From Acidobacteriota bacterium (GTDB lineage Bacteria > Acidobacteriota > Blastocatellia > RBC074), in contig JAEUQO010000321.1 of NCBI GenBank assembly GCA_016789605.1, positions 1-35,744 of the forward strand: a stretch of 35,744 nt of DNA, read 5' to 3'. Positions 27,703 through 35,744 of the stretch are shown one piece after another. Position 1 is the stretch's first letter. Every line of letters starts with the position of its first letter. The notes beneath the pieces were generated by a model. That model made no database searches and had not been told where the DNA came from. It saw only the letters and a list, made by a program, of their open reading frames with translations. The translations under genes and the position numbers were made by a program.

Positions 27703-29514
27703 ATGTGCTTCCGTAATCTGCCGATAGAAGTTGACGTACACGGGCGCGCCTATTTGCGAGAGGATGGGCGTACCGACCCGTTTACTTTGCGCGGCGACAA
27801 ACGCGAACTCATCGCCTTGGAACGTGACCGGGCGTTGGATGAACTTGTCAAACGCAACAATGTGCACGGATTTGAGCTGGCTCCGGTGTCGCGTGTGGCT
27901 GGCACCTTGTCGTTTCACGGCATTGTAGATTTTGAACAACGTCGCGTGTTGGATGCACGGGCGGAAGCAGGACGCTTTCGCGGTCTGGAACTGATTCTGA
28001 AACACCGCGAACCGTCTGACACGGTGCAGGTGGCCAGTCGTACTTGCGGATACTGTGGCGGGTCGCACGCCGTGACAGCAGCCAAAGCCTTGGAAATGGC
28101 CTATGGCATTGCGCCGCCACCGATGGCAGTCATCGCCCGCAACTTGGGCGAAAGCGCAGAGTTTCTGTATGCCCACGCGCTGCATTTGTTCTTGTTTGCC
28201 GGGCCGGATTACTCAGAAGCGGTTGTCAGTCAAACGACGCCAACCTTGTGGGAGCGGGCACAGCATACGTTGTCGCCACATTCAGATGTACACGGCTTCC
28301 GCACACTGGCAGACATTATGACTGCGCTCAATCCGCAGACGGGCGAACTGGTGGTGGAAGCCACCAAAATTACCCGCATCGCACGTGAAATTGCCACGTT
28401 CACGTCGGGCAAATACCCGCATCCGTCGGCAATTTATCCAGGTGGCGTCGGCGTCACACCAGACCGCGAGACCTTCAATCAGGTTTTGGGGCGTATTCAC
28501 CGGCTGATTGATTACGCCAAGAAAGTCGCGGTGGTCTGGGATGATCTGGCTGAGTTCTTTTATGATGCGAATTCGTTGTACCGCCGCGTCGGCGAATTGC
28601 CAGCCAATCTGATTAGTGCTGGCGCTTGGGATGATCCCGAAGGTTATGACGGCAGTTATGAAAACTGCAACGAGTGGGGCGAAAGACGACTGGCGACACC
28701 GGGCGCAATGATCAACGGAGAGTTGCGTACGACGCGCTTGAGCGATTTGAACATCGGGTTTGAAGAGTTCGTCGAACATTCGTATTACGAAAACTGGACG
28801 CAAGCGCCGTTTGAATCAGATCAACTCGGCTCGCCGCTTTCTCCGTTGCATCCCTGGAATAAGGAAACGCTGGCGCGGCCTGCTGGGCGCAATTGGGAAG
28901 AGAAATACTCCTGGAGCACAGCGCCGCGTTGGGATCGCGAAGTCATGGAAAGCGGGCCATTGGCGCGTCAGTGGATCAGCGCAATTGCGGGCAAACTCAA
29001 AAACGAATTTATCTATTCGGTTAGTGATGGGTTAGAGATGGAGTTGCCCAAATTTGAACGCCCGGCAATGCGGTTGCATTGGCATTTGCCCCAACGACCC
29101 AATGCGCTGGAACGAAACCGCGCCCGCGCGTACCATCTGGCTTATGCAGGCATGATGGCGTTCACCTTTATGCTCAAGGCGTTTGAGTATCTGCAAAAAG
29201 GGCAGACGCGCATGTCCACGCCGTTCAATGTGCCCGCCGAAGCCCTGGGCGTAGGCTTTAGTGAAAGCGGGCAGGGAATTTTGACGCATCACCTGGCGCT
29301 GGAAGGCGGCGTCATTGCCAATTATCAGATCATGACGCCTTCTACCTGGATGGCTTCGCCGCGCGATGGCCTGGGCATTCCCGGACCATACGAAGCGGCG
29401 GTGATCAACACGCCCTTGCTGGAAGAATGCGCGCGTCCAGAAGATTTCACGGGCATTGATATTCTGCGAGCGATACGCAGTTTTGACCCTTGCCTGAATT
29501 GCACGGTTCACTAA
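27703..29514 (+). CDS. [NiFe]-hydrogenase large subunit, group 1h-like, catalytic
   Basis: This 603-aa protein keeps both metal motifs: R113-T-C115-G-Y-C118 (L1, followed by GGSH) and D595-P-C597-L-N-C600-T-V-H603 (L2). C115, C118, C597 and C600 would hold Ni, with Fe bridged by two of them. WMASPRDGLG provides the active-site Arg loop. The chain ends exactly at the His where the maturation protease normally cuts, so no C-terminal extension is present. KYSWSTAPRWDRE and the ending GIDILRAIRSFDP resemble the high-affinity actinobacterial/acidobacterial HhyL group. It oxidises H2, passing electrons to the small subunit. ATG 27703 has only a distant ribosome-like CCAGGAT. No hyp maturation genes are in the window. 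Confidence 0.9.
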   Translation: MCFRNLPIEVDVHGRAYLREDGRTDPFTLRGDKRELIALERDRALDELVKRNNVHGFELAPVSRVAGTLSFHGIVDFEQRRVLDARAEAGRFRGLELILKHREPSDTVQVASRTCGYCGGSHAVTAAKALEMAYGIAPPPMAVIARNLGESAEFLYAHALHLFLFAGPDYSEAVVSQTTPTLWERAQHTLSPHSDVHGFRTLADIMTALNPQTGELVVEATKITRIAREIATFTSGKYPHPSAIYPGGVGVTPDRETFNQVLGRIHRLIDYAKKVAVVWDDLAEFFYDANSLYRRVGELPANLISAGAWDDPEGYDGSYENCNEWGERRLATPGAMINGELRTTRLSDLNIGFEEFVEHSYYENWTQAPFESDQLGSPLSPLHPWNKETLARPAGRNWEEKYSWSTAPRWDREVMESGPLARQWISAIAGKLKNEFIYSVSDGLEMELPKFERPAMRLHWHLPQRPNALERNRARAYHLAYAGMMAFTFMLKAFEYLQKGQTRMSTPFNVPAEALGVGFSESGQGILTHHLALEGGVIANYQIMTPSTWMASPRDGLGIPGPYEAAVINTPLLEECARPEDFTGIDILRAIRSFDPCLNCTVH

Positions 29515-29548
29515 GGAACTGAAACCACCGAGCACGGAAATGATTTTT

Positions 29549-29629
29549 CCACGAAGTCACACGAAACCGCACGCCGAAACGATGTCTGCCGTCGTTGCTC
29601 GCGCCGTGCCGTTTCGTGTGTCTTTGTGG
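29549..29629. repeat. Imperfect palindromic intergenic repeat (CACACGAAAC type)
   Basis: The left arm 29549-29572 pairs with the right arm 29606-29629 at 21 of 24 positions (CCACGAAG.CACACGAAAC against GTTTCGTGTGTCTTTGTGG). It fills most of the gap between the large subunit and the sensor kinase. It has the same CCAC...GTGG ends and general plan as the element at 13943-14015. It could act as an mRNA hairpin between the two genes; there is no T-run for termination. Confidence 0.7.
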
Positions 29630-29670
29630 GAGAAATTTTTGTCTGCCATAGCCAAAGTCGGAGGCTGAGA

Positions 29671-32600
29671 ATGCGTTTACCAAACTGGAGATTCCGAAAC
29701 TCTGAAACCCCTGATCGGGAAGAAGAAGCGCGCCGGTTGCACGAGGCAGCCTGGCCGGACATGTTCGCCAATTTGCAGAGCGCCTATGCCGAACTGACCA
29801 ACGCGCAGTTCGAATTGGAGCGCCGCACGGCGGAAATTGCCGAAACGCGCGATTTGTTCCAGCAGGTGATTTCTTCCATGTCTGAAGCGCTGTTCCTGAC
29901 AGATCGTTCAGGACGCGTCATTCGCGCCAATCCGGCGGCGGCAGCCTTGCTCGAATGCCAGGAAACGTCCATCCTCGGACGCCCGCTCAATTCCGTTTGC
30001 GGCACCGACGAAATTCCCACCACGCCCTGGAAGCTGATGGAAATCGCTCCCACCGGTCGCGTCGCCAATCTCGAAACCGAGATTCACACCATGTCGGGTG
30101 GCACGATCCCGGTCAGCTTCTCGCTGGGTTTGATGCACGACAAACAAAACAAGATCACCGGCGTGCTGGCCGTCGCGCGCGACATGCGCGAACAGCGCAG
30201 TCTGATCAACAGCTTGGTGGCCGCCCGCACACGTTTCCAGGAACTGTTGGAATTCGCTCCTGACGCGGTTGTGCTGGCCAATCAGGACGGCGAAATCGTG
30301 CTGGTCAATTCGCAGACGGAAACCTTGTTTGGCTATCGTCGCGAAGAATTGCTGGGCCAGAGCGTGGAAATGCTCGTGCCGGAGCGTATGCGCGAATTGC
30401 CGCGCGGTACCGCGCCCTTGCGTGTGGAAGCCATCCTCGATCTGGATGAAGCGCTGACCAGCGGTACGCTTTCGACCGACAGCGAACAAATTGAGTTTTC
30501 TTTGCTTGATCGTGATGGCCGCGAATTTCCGGCTGAAATCACGCGTCGCCAGATCGAAACCGAAGACGGTTTGTTGGTGATGAGCTTGATTCGCGACATT
30601 TCGGATCGCAAACAAGTCGAAGCCGTTATCCGCGAAGCGGGCACTGTGCAACAGGCGATTCTGGATTTCGCCGGCTACGCGATGGTGGCTTCCACGCCCG
30701 ATGGCGTTATTACCACGTTCAACCCTGCGGCAGAGCAGATGCTGGGGTATAGCGCTGCCGAAGTCGTCGGTAAATTGACGCCTGCCGTGTTTCACGATCC
30801 GCAGGAAGTCATTGCCCGCGCCGAACAAATCTCCAATGAACTGGGAACCGAAATCGAACCCGGGTTTGAGACCCTGGTGGCAAAAGCGCGCCAGAATCTG
30901 AAAAGCGAATACGAATGGACGTATATTCGTAAAGACGGCACCCGCTTTCCGGTGATGTTGTCGGTGACGGCGCTGCGCGATTCGCGCGGCAAAATCAACG
31001 GCTTTGTCGGCGTCGCCAGCGACATCAGCGAACGCCGCCGCGTCGAAGCCGCCGTCAGCGAAGCGACTTCGGTGACCAAGGCGATTGTGGACAACGCCGG
31101 TTACGCCATCGTTTCGATGGGCGCTGACGGTAACATCATCACCTTCAACAAAGCCGCCGAACGCATGTTCGGTTACACCGCCGATGAGCTGATCGGTCAG
31201 CCTGTGCCGCGCGTTATCGCCAACTGGGAAAAATTCGTCGGACTGGCCGCGCAAATGTCACAGGAACTGGGCGAAGAGATTGAACCCGGTTATCAGGTGT
31301 TTGCGGCGCAGGTGTTACGCGACCGCGAAGCCGATCAGGAATGGTTGATGATCCGGCGCGACGGCAGCACGTTCCCCGGACAGATTTCGATGGCCCCTTT
31401 GCGTGATGCGCAAGGCGCAGTCACTGGCTTTATCGGAATCGTGAGCGACATCACCGAGCGCAAACGTACCGAACAGTTGCAAGAGCGCTTGAGTCGTCAA
31501 TCGGCGTTGCGCGCTGAAATCGGTTCGGCGCTGGCGGATACGTCAGCAACGACGGCAGAGATTTTGCAGCGTTGCGCCGACGCCATCACCGAAAACCTCG
31601 ATTCGGCGTTGACGCGCGTCTGGTTGTTCAGTGACGCCGATCAAATGTTGCACCTGCAAGCGAGCGCCGGATTACACACGCAAACCGACGGGCCTGAGTC
31701 GCTGTTGCCGCTCGGTCAATCGCGCATCGGTCAGATTGCCCTGGAAAAACAGCCGGATTTGACCAACTCCTGGTTGGCAGAAGCCGATGACAAAGCTGCC
31801 GCCGAACGCGATGGCTTGGTCGCCTTTGCGGGCTATCCGCTGTTGGCGGGCGAACGCCTGGTTGGTGTGTTGGCGCTCTATGCCAAACACGACCTCGAAG
31901 CCGACACGTTGAATTCGCTGGCTTCGATTTCTGACATCATTGTGCAAGGCGTCGAACGCAAGCGCGTCGAAGACGAGCGTCAGGCCTTGCTCGAACGCGA
32001 ACAGGAAGCGCGTCACGTGGCAGAAGATGCCAGCCGTTTGAAAGACGACTTCCTGGCGATGATCTCGCACGAATTGCGCGCGCCGTTGACGGCGATTCTG
32101 GGTTGGGCGCAGATGCTGCGTTCCGGTACGCTGGATCGCGCGTCTGCCGAACGCGCGTTGATCACCATCGAACGCAACGCCAAATCTCAGGCGCACCTGG
32201 TTGGCGACTTGCTCGATGCGTCACGCATCGCGACCGGCAAACTCAGTTTGGACGTCAAAGCGATCGAACTGATGTCCATCGTGGATGCGGCGGTGGATGC
32301 GGTGCGGCCTTCGATCGAAGCCAAGAACCTGCGCATGCAGATCGTGCTGGAACCGTGGGTCGGCCCCTTCAACGGCGACCCCGAACGCATGAAACAGATC
32401 GTCTGGAACCTGCTGTCGAACTCCATCAAGTTCACGCCGCCGGGCGGTCTGATCGAAGTCCGTTTGGAACGGTTGGAAACCAAGGCTCTGTTGATTGTCA
32501 GCGATACCGGACAGGGCATTGATCCTGAATTCTTGCCTTACATTTTTGACCGGTTCCGTCAGGCTGACAGCTCATCCAAGCGTAAACAAGGCGGTTTGGG

Positions 32601-33192
32601 ATTGGGGTTGCATATCGTCAAACACTTGGTCGAGCTGCACAACGGCGCAATTTACGCCTATAGCCGCGGGCCGGGGGAAGGTTCCGACTTTATGATTACC
32701 TTGCCGTTGGCGGTGGAAAAGAAAGAGCCGGTGCAGGGCGAAGAGCTTTGGCCCGAAAAGGTGGACACGCAACAGCAACAACGCACGGGGTCGTTACGCG
32801 GCGTGCGCGTGTTGGTCGTGGACGACGAACACGATACCCGCGAAATCCTCAGCGTGATGTTGTCGCGTTACGGCACCGAAGTTCGCACGGCGGGTTCGGT
32901 CGCCGAAGCCCTCGAAGTGCTCAAAGGCTACAAGCCAGATTTGCTGGTGTCTGACATCGGTATGCCGGTCGAAGACGGTTACGTGATGATCAGCAAACTG
33001 CGCGCCTTGCCTGCGGCGGAGGGTGGCACCATTCCGGCCATTGCCTTGACCGCATTTGCCAGCCCGCAAGATCGCGAAAAAGCGCTTGCCTCGGGCTTCC
33101 AACGCCACTTGTCCAAACCGGTCGAACCGGTCGAATTGGCCAAGATCGTGGCGCGCGTGCTGGGCCGCAGCGAAGAGGGCATTACGCTCTAA
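29671..33192 (+). CDS. Soluble hybrid histidine kinase: PAS x4, GAF, HisKA, HATPase, receiver
   Basis: I chose ATG 29671 with GGAGG (29660-29664), giving 1173 aa. PAS domains lie near 60-170, 187-310, 327-457 and 468-598, the last three followed by [15 protein letters not shown] and SDITERKR linkers. A GAF domain lies near 610-763. HisKA has [13 protein letters not shown] with phospho-acceptor H800. The HATPase shows the N-box NLLSNSIKF near 913 and G-boxes DTGQGI and [12 protein letters not shown]. The receiver (1048-1170) has VDDE acids at 1051-1052 and acceptor D1095 in SDIGMP. There is no membrane segment, so it senses inside the cell. It lies 156 bases after the catalytic hydrogenase subunit on the same strand, as HoxJ-type PAS kinases lie near regulatory hydrogenases. 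No DNA-binding output domain is attached, so a separate partner is needed. Confidence 0.9.
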   Translation: MRLPNWRFRNSETPDREEEARRLHEAAWPDMFANLQSAYAELTNAQFELERRTAEIAETRDLFQQVISSMSEALFLTDRSGRVIRANPAAAALLECQETSILGRPLNSVCGTDEIPTTPWKLMEIAPTGRVANLETEIHTMSGGTIPVSFSLGLMHDKQNKITGVLAVARDMREQRSLINSLVAARTRFQELLEFAPDAVVLANQDGEIVLVNSQTETLFGYRREELLGQSVEMLVPERMRELPRGTAPLRVEAILDLDEALTSGTLSTDSEQIEFSLLDRDGREFPAEITRRQIETEDGLLVMSLIRDISDRKQVEAVIREAGTVQQAILDFAGYAMVASTPDGVITTFNPAAEQMLGYSAAEVVGKLTPAVFHDPQEVIARAEQISNELGTEIEPGFETLVAKARQNLKSEYEWTYIRKDGTRFPVMLSVTALRDSRGKINGFVGVASDISERRRVEAAVSEATSVTKAIVDNAGYAIVSMGADGNIITFNKAAERMFGYTADELIGQPVPRVIANWEKFVGLAAQMSQELGEEIEPGYQVFAAQVLRDREADQEWLMIRRDGSTFPGQISMAPLRDAQGAVTGFIGIVSDITERKRTEQLQERLSRQSALRAEIGSALADTSATTAEILQRCADAITENLDSALTRVWLFSDADQMLHLQASAGLHTQTDGPESLLPLGQSRIGQIALEKQPDLTNSWLAEADDKAAAERDGLVAFAGYPLLAGERLVGVLALYAKHDLEADTLNSLASISDIIVQGVERKRVEDERQALLEREQEARHVAEDASRLKDDFLAMISHELRAPLTAILGWAQMLRSGTLDRASAERALITIERNAKSQAHLVGDLLDASRIATGKLSLDVKAIELMSIVDAAVDAVRPSIEAKNLRMQIVLEPWVGPFNGDPERMKQIVWNLLSNSIKFTPPGGLIEVRLERLETKALLIVSDTGQGIDPEFLPYIFDRFRQADSSSKRKQGGLGLGLHIVKHLVELHNGAIYAYSRGPGEGSDFMITLPLAVEKKEPVQGEELWPEKVDTQQQQRTGSLRGVRVLVVDDEHDTREILSVMLSRYGTEVRTAGSVAEALEVLKGYKPDLLVSDIGMPVEDGYVMISKLRALPAAEGGTIPAIALTAFASPQDREKALASGFQRHLSKPVEPVELAKIVARVLGRSEEGITL

Positions 33193-33216
33193 ACCCGTTG
33201 CGAGTTGGCGCAAAAC

Positions 33217-33270
33217 AAGAGCCACTGCCCTTCGAAAGCAAAGCTTTCGAAGGGCAGTGGCTCTTTTGTT
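33217..33270. terminator. Strong bidirectional terminator
   Basis: A perfect 23-bp stem (33217-33239 with 33243-33265) closes an AAA loop and is followed by TTGTT on the plus strand; the minus strand reads TCTTGTTTTG after the stem. It lies between the convergent kinase and ThpR genes and can end both. Confidence 0.9.
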
Positions 33271-33293
33271 CGCGGCCTGCTTTGTTGCGCAGT

Positions 33294-33863
33294 TCAGTCC
33301 GCCGGCCTGTTGCGCAACGCCGCTTTCACCAGCGGCGTATAGCGGGCGCCCGCCGGATGTAGGTCGCTTTTCAGCAGGACGATTTCGCCCACCGCGAAGG
33401 ACAATTCCGGCAATGAGTACATTTCCAATTTGGCGACGAGTTGCCGCAGGTTCTTGCCGGATTTCACCCGACCAATTGTTAGATGTGGTTTGAACCGTTT
33501 GTCTTCTGGAGCAAAGCCAAGCGCTGTCAAACCAGCTTCCAACCGTTGCTGCAATTCCTGCGCAAGGGAAACCTCACCTGCCAGCCCTGCCCATAACACA
33601 CGCGGTTGTTTGGCGTTCGGAAAGTAACCGGTGTCTTTCAAGCGCAGGGTGAACGATGGACATTCCGCCGCTATTTCCCCGCAAAGCCGTTTCAACTCTG
33701 TCAGTCGAGCCTCTTCGACCTCGCCAAGAAATCGCAACGTCAGATGAATGTTCTCAGGATTCGTCCAGCCGACATCGGCTCCAGTTTGACGCAATTCGGC
33801 CTGCAGCTGCGCCAGCGCGGTTTTGACTGGCGCTGGAATTTCTATGGCGATGAAGGTTCGCAT
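33294..33863 (-). CDS. thpR: RNA 2',3'-cyclic phosphodiesterase (ThpR/LigT, 2H family)
   Basis: The product has 189 aa. ATG 33863 has GGGAG six bases upstream and gives the usual N-terminus RTFIAIEIP; the frame is open further upstream but without family sequence. Both 2H-phosphoesterase signatures are present, H40-L-T42-LRFLG and H127-L-T129-IGRVK. ThpR opens 2',3'-cyclic phosphates at RNA ends and in vitro joins 2'-5' tRNA halves. Length is typical. It converges with the kinase and is transcribed alone as far as the window shows. Confidence 0.9.
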   Translation of the reverse strand: MRTFIAIEIPAPVKTALAQLQAELRQTGADVGWTNPENIHLTLRFLGEVEEARLTELKRLCGEIAAECPSFTLRLKDTGYFPNAKQPRVLWAGLAGEVSLAQELQQRLEAGLTALGFAPEDKRFKPHLTIGRVKSGKNLRQLVAKLEMYSLPELSFAVGEIVLLKSDLHPAGARYTPLVKAALRNRPAD

Positions 33864-34076
33864 TGGAAACTCCCGGAAAATTTTTCTCGTCGGCTGATAG
33901 TTTCGGCAAATGATTTCCGCCTTAGTCGGTGAGCGCGAGAACGCTCGACAGAGAGAGGGAAACAGGGCGAGGAGCATTTGCCGCCCACAGATCAGACAAC
34001 GCAATGGTACCGGCAATCTGGGCCGGAAAATTATTCCGCCAGGCGCATCAAGCCTGGGCGAAGGAGGATACCAAAA

Positions 34077-35744
34077 ATGATTTTTAGCAATAAGTTCTTC
34101 AAACGGGTTTTTGTTCTATTGATGGTTGGAACATTGATGGCAACCAGTGCCGTCGTTCCATTCTCAAGTTGGGCGACAAACGCTTCTGGCAAAGCAGGCG
34201 CTGCGCAAGAAATGGAAGCGCCTTCTGACGATGAAGCGTTGCTGGATCAACGCGAAGATGTGCGTTTGTCCTGGGATGGCATTCAGGATGATGGTTCGGT
34301 GGTGAATGTTCGCGGCGCGAATCTGCGGCTGCGTACCGAAAACCTGACCGCCATGCCGTTGAATCTGGAACTGACTGCCAGAGCCGACGATGGCGGCGTC
34401 CGCAATCAGAATTTGAAATTGGGAACAGTCCGGCTGGAGCCTTTTGCCAAAGCGGAAACGCCGTTGAACGTGCATCGGTTTGGCTTCAACGTCAGCAACC
34501 TTCTCTTTTCCGGTCGTGTGCAGGTGACCGCACGCGTGCTGGATGATGCGGGAACTTATCACTCAACGGGGATTGCTCCGCCGGTATTTTTCCATCCGAC
34601 CAGTGCGTCGAATGTGGCGTTTTATGGCAAACAGGCATTGCAGCAGCAATTCAACGGCGGCGATTTCAGCGGGCGAGCCGGACGTGATTTGGCGGGCGAT
34701 CCTGAAAACGCGATCCTGACGCGTGTGATGGATGCAGGTGCAAGCAACGCTTCGGAAGTGAGTTTCCGCGAAGCGCAGGCGAAGCTTGCGGAAGACGTTG
34801 ACCAAGGCCCCATTCCGGGAGGCCCAATAACCAGAAATGTCGCCGAAACGGAAAGCTTCGATGTCAAAGCCGAAACCCAGGAAGCTACGGCAGCGAACAA
34901 ATATCGCACTTGTGTGATGTTCCGTATTCAAACCACCGATTCCGGCAGCACGATTGACAATGGTCCAAACAAAGGCGGCAGGGAAGATCATTGGGCGAAT
35001 GCCGATGCGGGAATTGATGTTCCGGCGTATGGCGTTCACGTCCGAATCAAAAAGAACGGCGTCGAGAAAACTTACGCCACCGAACCCGCGACAGGCTGTT
35101 TCAACTGGACGCACGATGCTTCGGGACAGTTTTTGATGACGGTTTACGGATACGCTTCGGATGCAACCGGCACCTACGTGCGCATTCATAACAACGTGAA
35201 CGATTTTTCCAGCTATCCGGGCACGACCTACCGACGCGCGCATTACATCACGCCGATTGTGAACGGCACGAGCTATTTCGCTTATGGCTCGTATGACAGT
35301 GAGTGGACGGCGATGGCTGTGGCGGCGTTTTCGCTGCGCCGCTTTCCCGGAGCGCCGGGCAAGGCCTACCACATGGCGATTGATAACACGCCAAGCGGAT
35401 ATTCGTCGGCGCATTGGAGCAGTTCAAACGCTTCGATCACCAGCGGACGCCATTACCTGCGCATTGACAATGTGGACGAAGATGGCGGAGCGCCCCAATC
35501 GCAACAGAAAGCAGTCGTTTCTCACGAAATGGGGCACGCCATCGCGGCGCTCTGGTATGGCCACCAACCCGGCGCTAAGAACGGCGGTGAACCGAATGTC
35601 AAAATTGACCACAACGTGACGCCTGACAGTTGCGCTATTGCCACTGTGCCGTTCGATAGTTACTGGATTGGATCAAAAGAATGGAATTCGGTGGGATTCC
35701 GCGAAGGATTTGCGACCTTCATTGCCGCCGTCATCTGGAACAAC
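34077..35744 (+). CDS. Secreted zinc metalloprotease-like protein (3' end outside window)
   Basis: The frame is open from ATG 34077 to the window end (556 codons). AAGGAGG lies about ten bases before the ATG. A signal peptide covers residues 1-33 (basic start FKRVF, core VLLMVGTLMATSAVV). Residues about 60-170 are a beta-rich domain. The later part contains the zinc motif HEMGH (H483, E484, H487) in VVSHEMGHAIAAL, and a downstream E543 in FREGFATF that could be the third ligand, as in gluzincins. It is thus probably an exported metallopeptidase; no close family is recognised. The middle part (170-460) has no repeats I can name. The end is missing because the window stops. Confidence 0.8.
   Translation, partial: MIFSNKFFKRVFVLLMVGTLMATSAVVPFSSWATNASGKAGAAQEMEAPSDDEALLDQREDVRLSWDGIQDDGSVVNVRGANLRLRTENLTAMPLNLELTARADDGGVRNQNLKLGTVRLEPFAKAETPLNVHRFGFNVSNLLFSGRVQVTARVLDDAGTYHSTGIAPPVFFHPTSASNVAFYGKQALQQQFNGGDFSGRAGRDLAGDPENAILTRVMDAGASNASEVSFREAQAKLAEDVDQGPIPGGPITRNVAETESFDVKAETQEATAANKYRTCVMFRIQTTDSGSTIDNGPNKGGREDHWANADAGIDVPAYGVHVRIKKNGVEKTYATEPATGCFNWTHDASGQFLMTVYGYASDATGTYVRIHNNVNDFSSYPGTTYRRAHYITPIVNGTSYFAYGSYDSEWTAMAVAAFSLRRFPGAPGKAYHMAIDNTPSGYSSAHWSSSNASITSGRHYLRIDNVDEDGGAPQSQQKAVVSHEMGHAIAALWYGHQPGAKNGGEPNVKIDHNVTPDSCAIATVPFDSYWIGSKEWNSVGFREGFATFIAAVIWNN

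Overview
The window most likely comes from an Acidobacteriota chromosome, probably near the Blastocatellia. I infer this from a secreted NHL-propeller/IPT protein with the C-terminal domain typical of that phylum, a high-affinity (group 1h-like) [NiFe]-hydrogenase, and a large lipid-type gene cluster. No rRNA, tRNA, CRISPR array or transposase is visible. GC content looks moderate (mid-50s by eye) except in one AT-rich insert at about 10-12 kb.

Layout. (1) 1-843 has no supported gene; 844-5037 is a secreted PKD/NHL/IPT protein ending at a strong terminator. (2) 5180-7696 (+) is a fused AMP-ligase/ACP-like/acyltransferase. It converges with a long minus-strand gene train (24028 down to 7737): pseudo-HAD/fatty acyl reductase, small membrane protein, SDR reductase, pyruvyltransferase-like protein, AMP-ligase, 47-aa membrane peptide, enoyl-CoA hydratase, secreted unknown, KAS III, ACP, second AMP-ligase, then lipid kinase and PlsC acyltransferase. 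Together these could activate, extend, reduce and esterify acyl chains, so an unusual membrane lipid (ether lipid, alkyl lipid or similar) is the best guess. (3) Inside this train, 9960-12139 is a two-gene PARIS-like anti-phage module (AriA ATPase and AriB DUF4435/Toprim) joined by ATGA overlaps to each other and to a small NTF2-like gene.

(4) 24369-33192 (+) is the most unusual part: a [NiFe]-hydrogenase small subunit without the cysteines of the distal FeS cluster, a full-length large-subunit paralogue without all four Ni-binding cysteines, a second large subunit with all four, and a soluble four-PAS/GAF hybrid histidine kinase. The arrangement recalls regulatory H2-sensing hydrogenases (HupUV/HoxBC with HoxJ), but a catalytically dead large-subunit partner beside a live one is not something I know from described systems. 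No hyp maturation genes are in the window.

(5) 33294-33863 (-) is a ThpR-type RNA 2',3'-cyclic phosphodiesterase behind a perfect bidirectional terminator, and 34077 to the window end (+) is a secreted zinc metalloprotease-like protein cut by the window edge.
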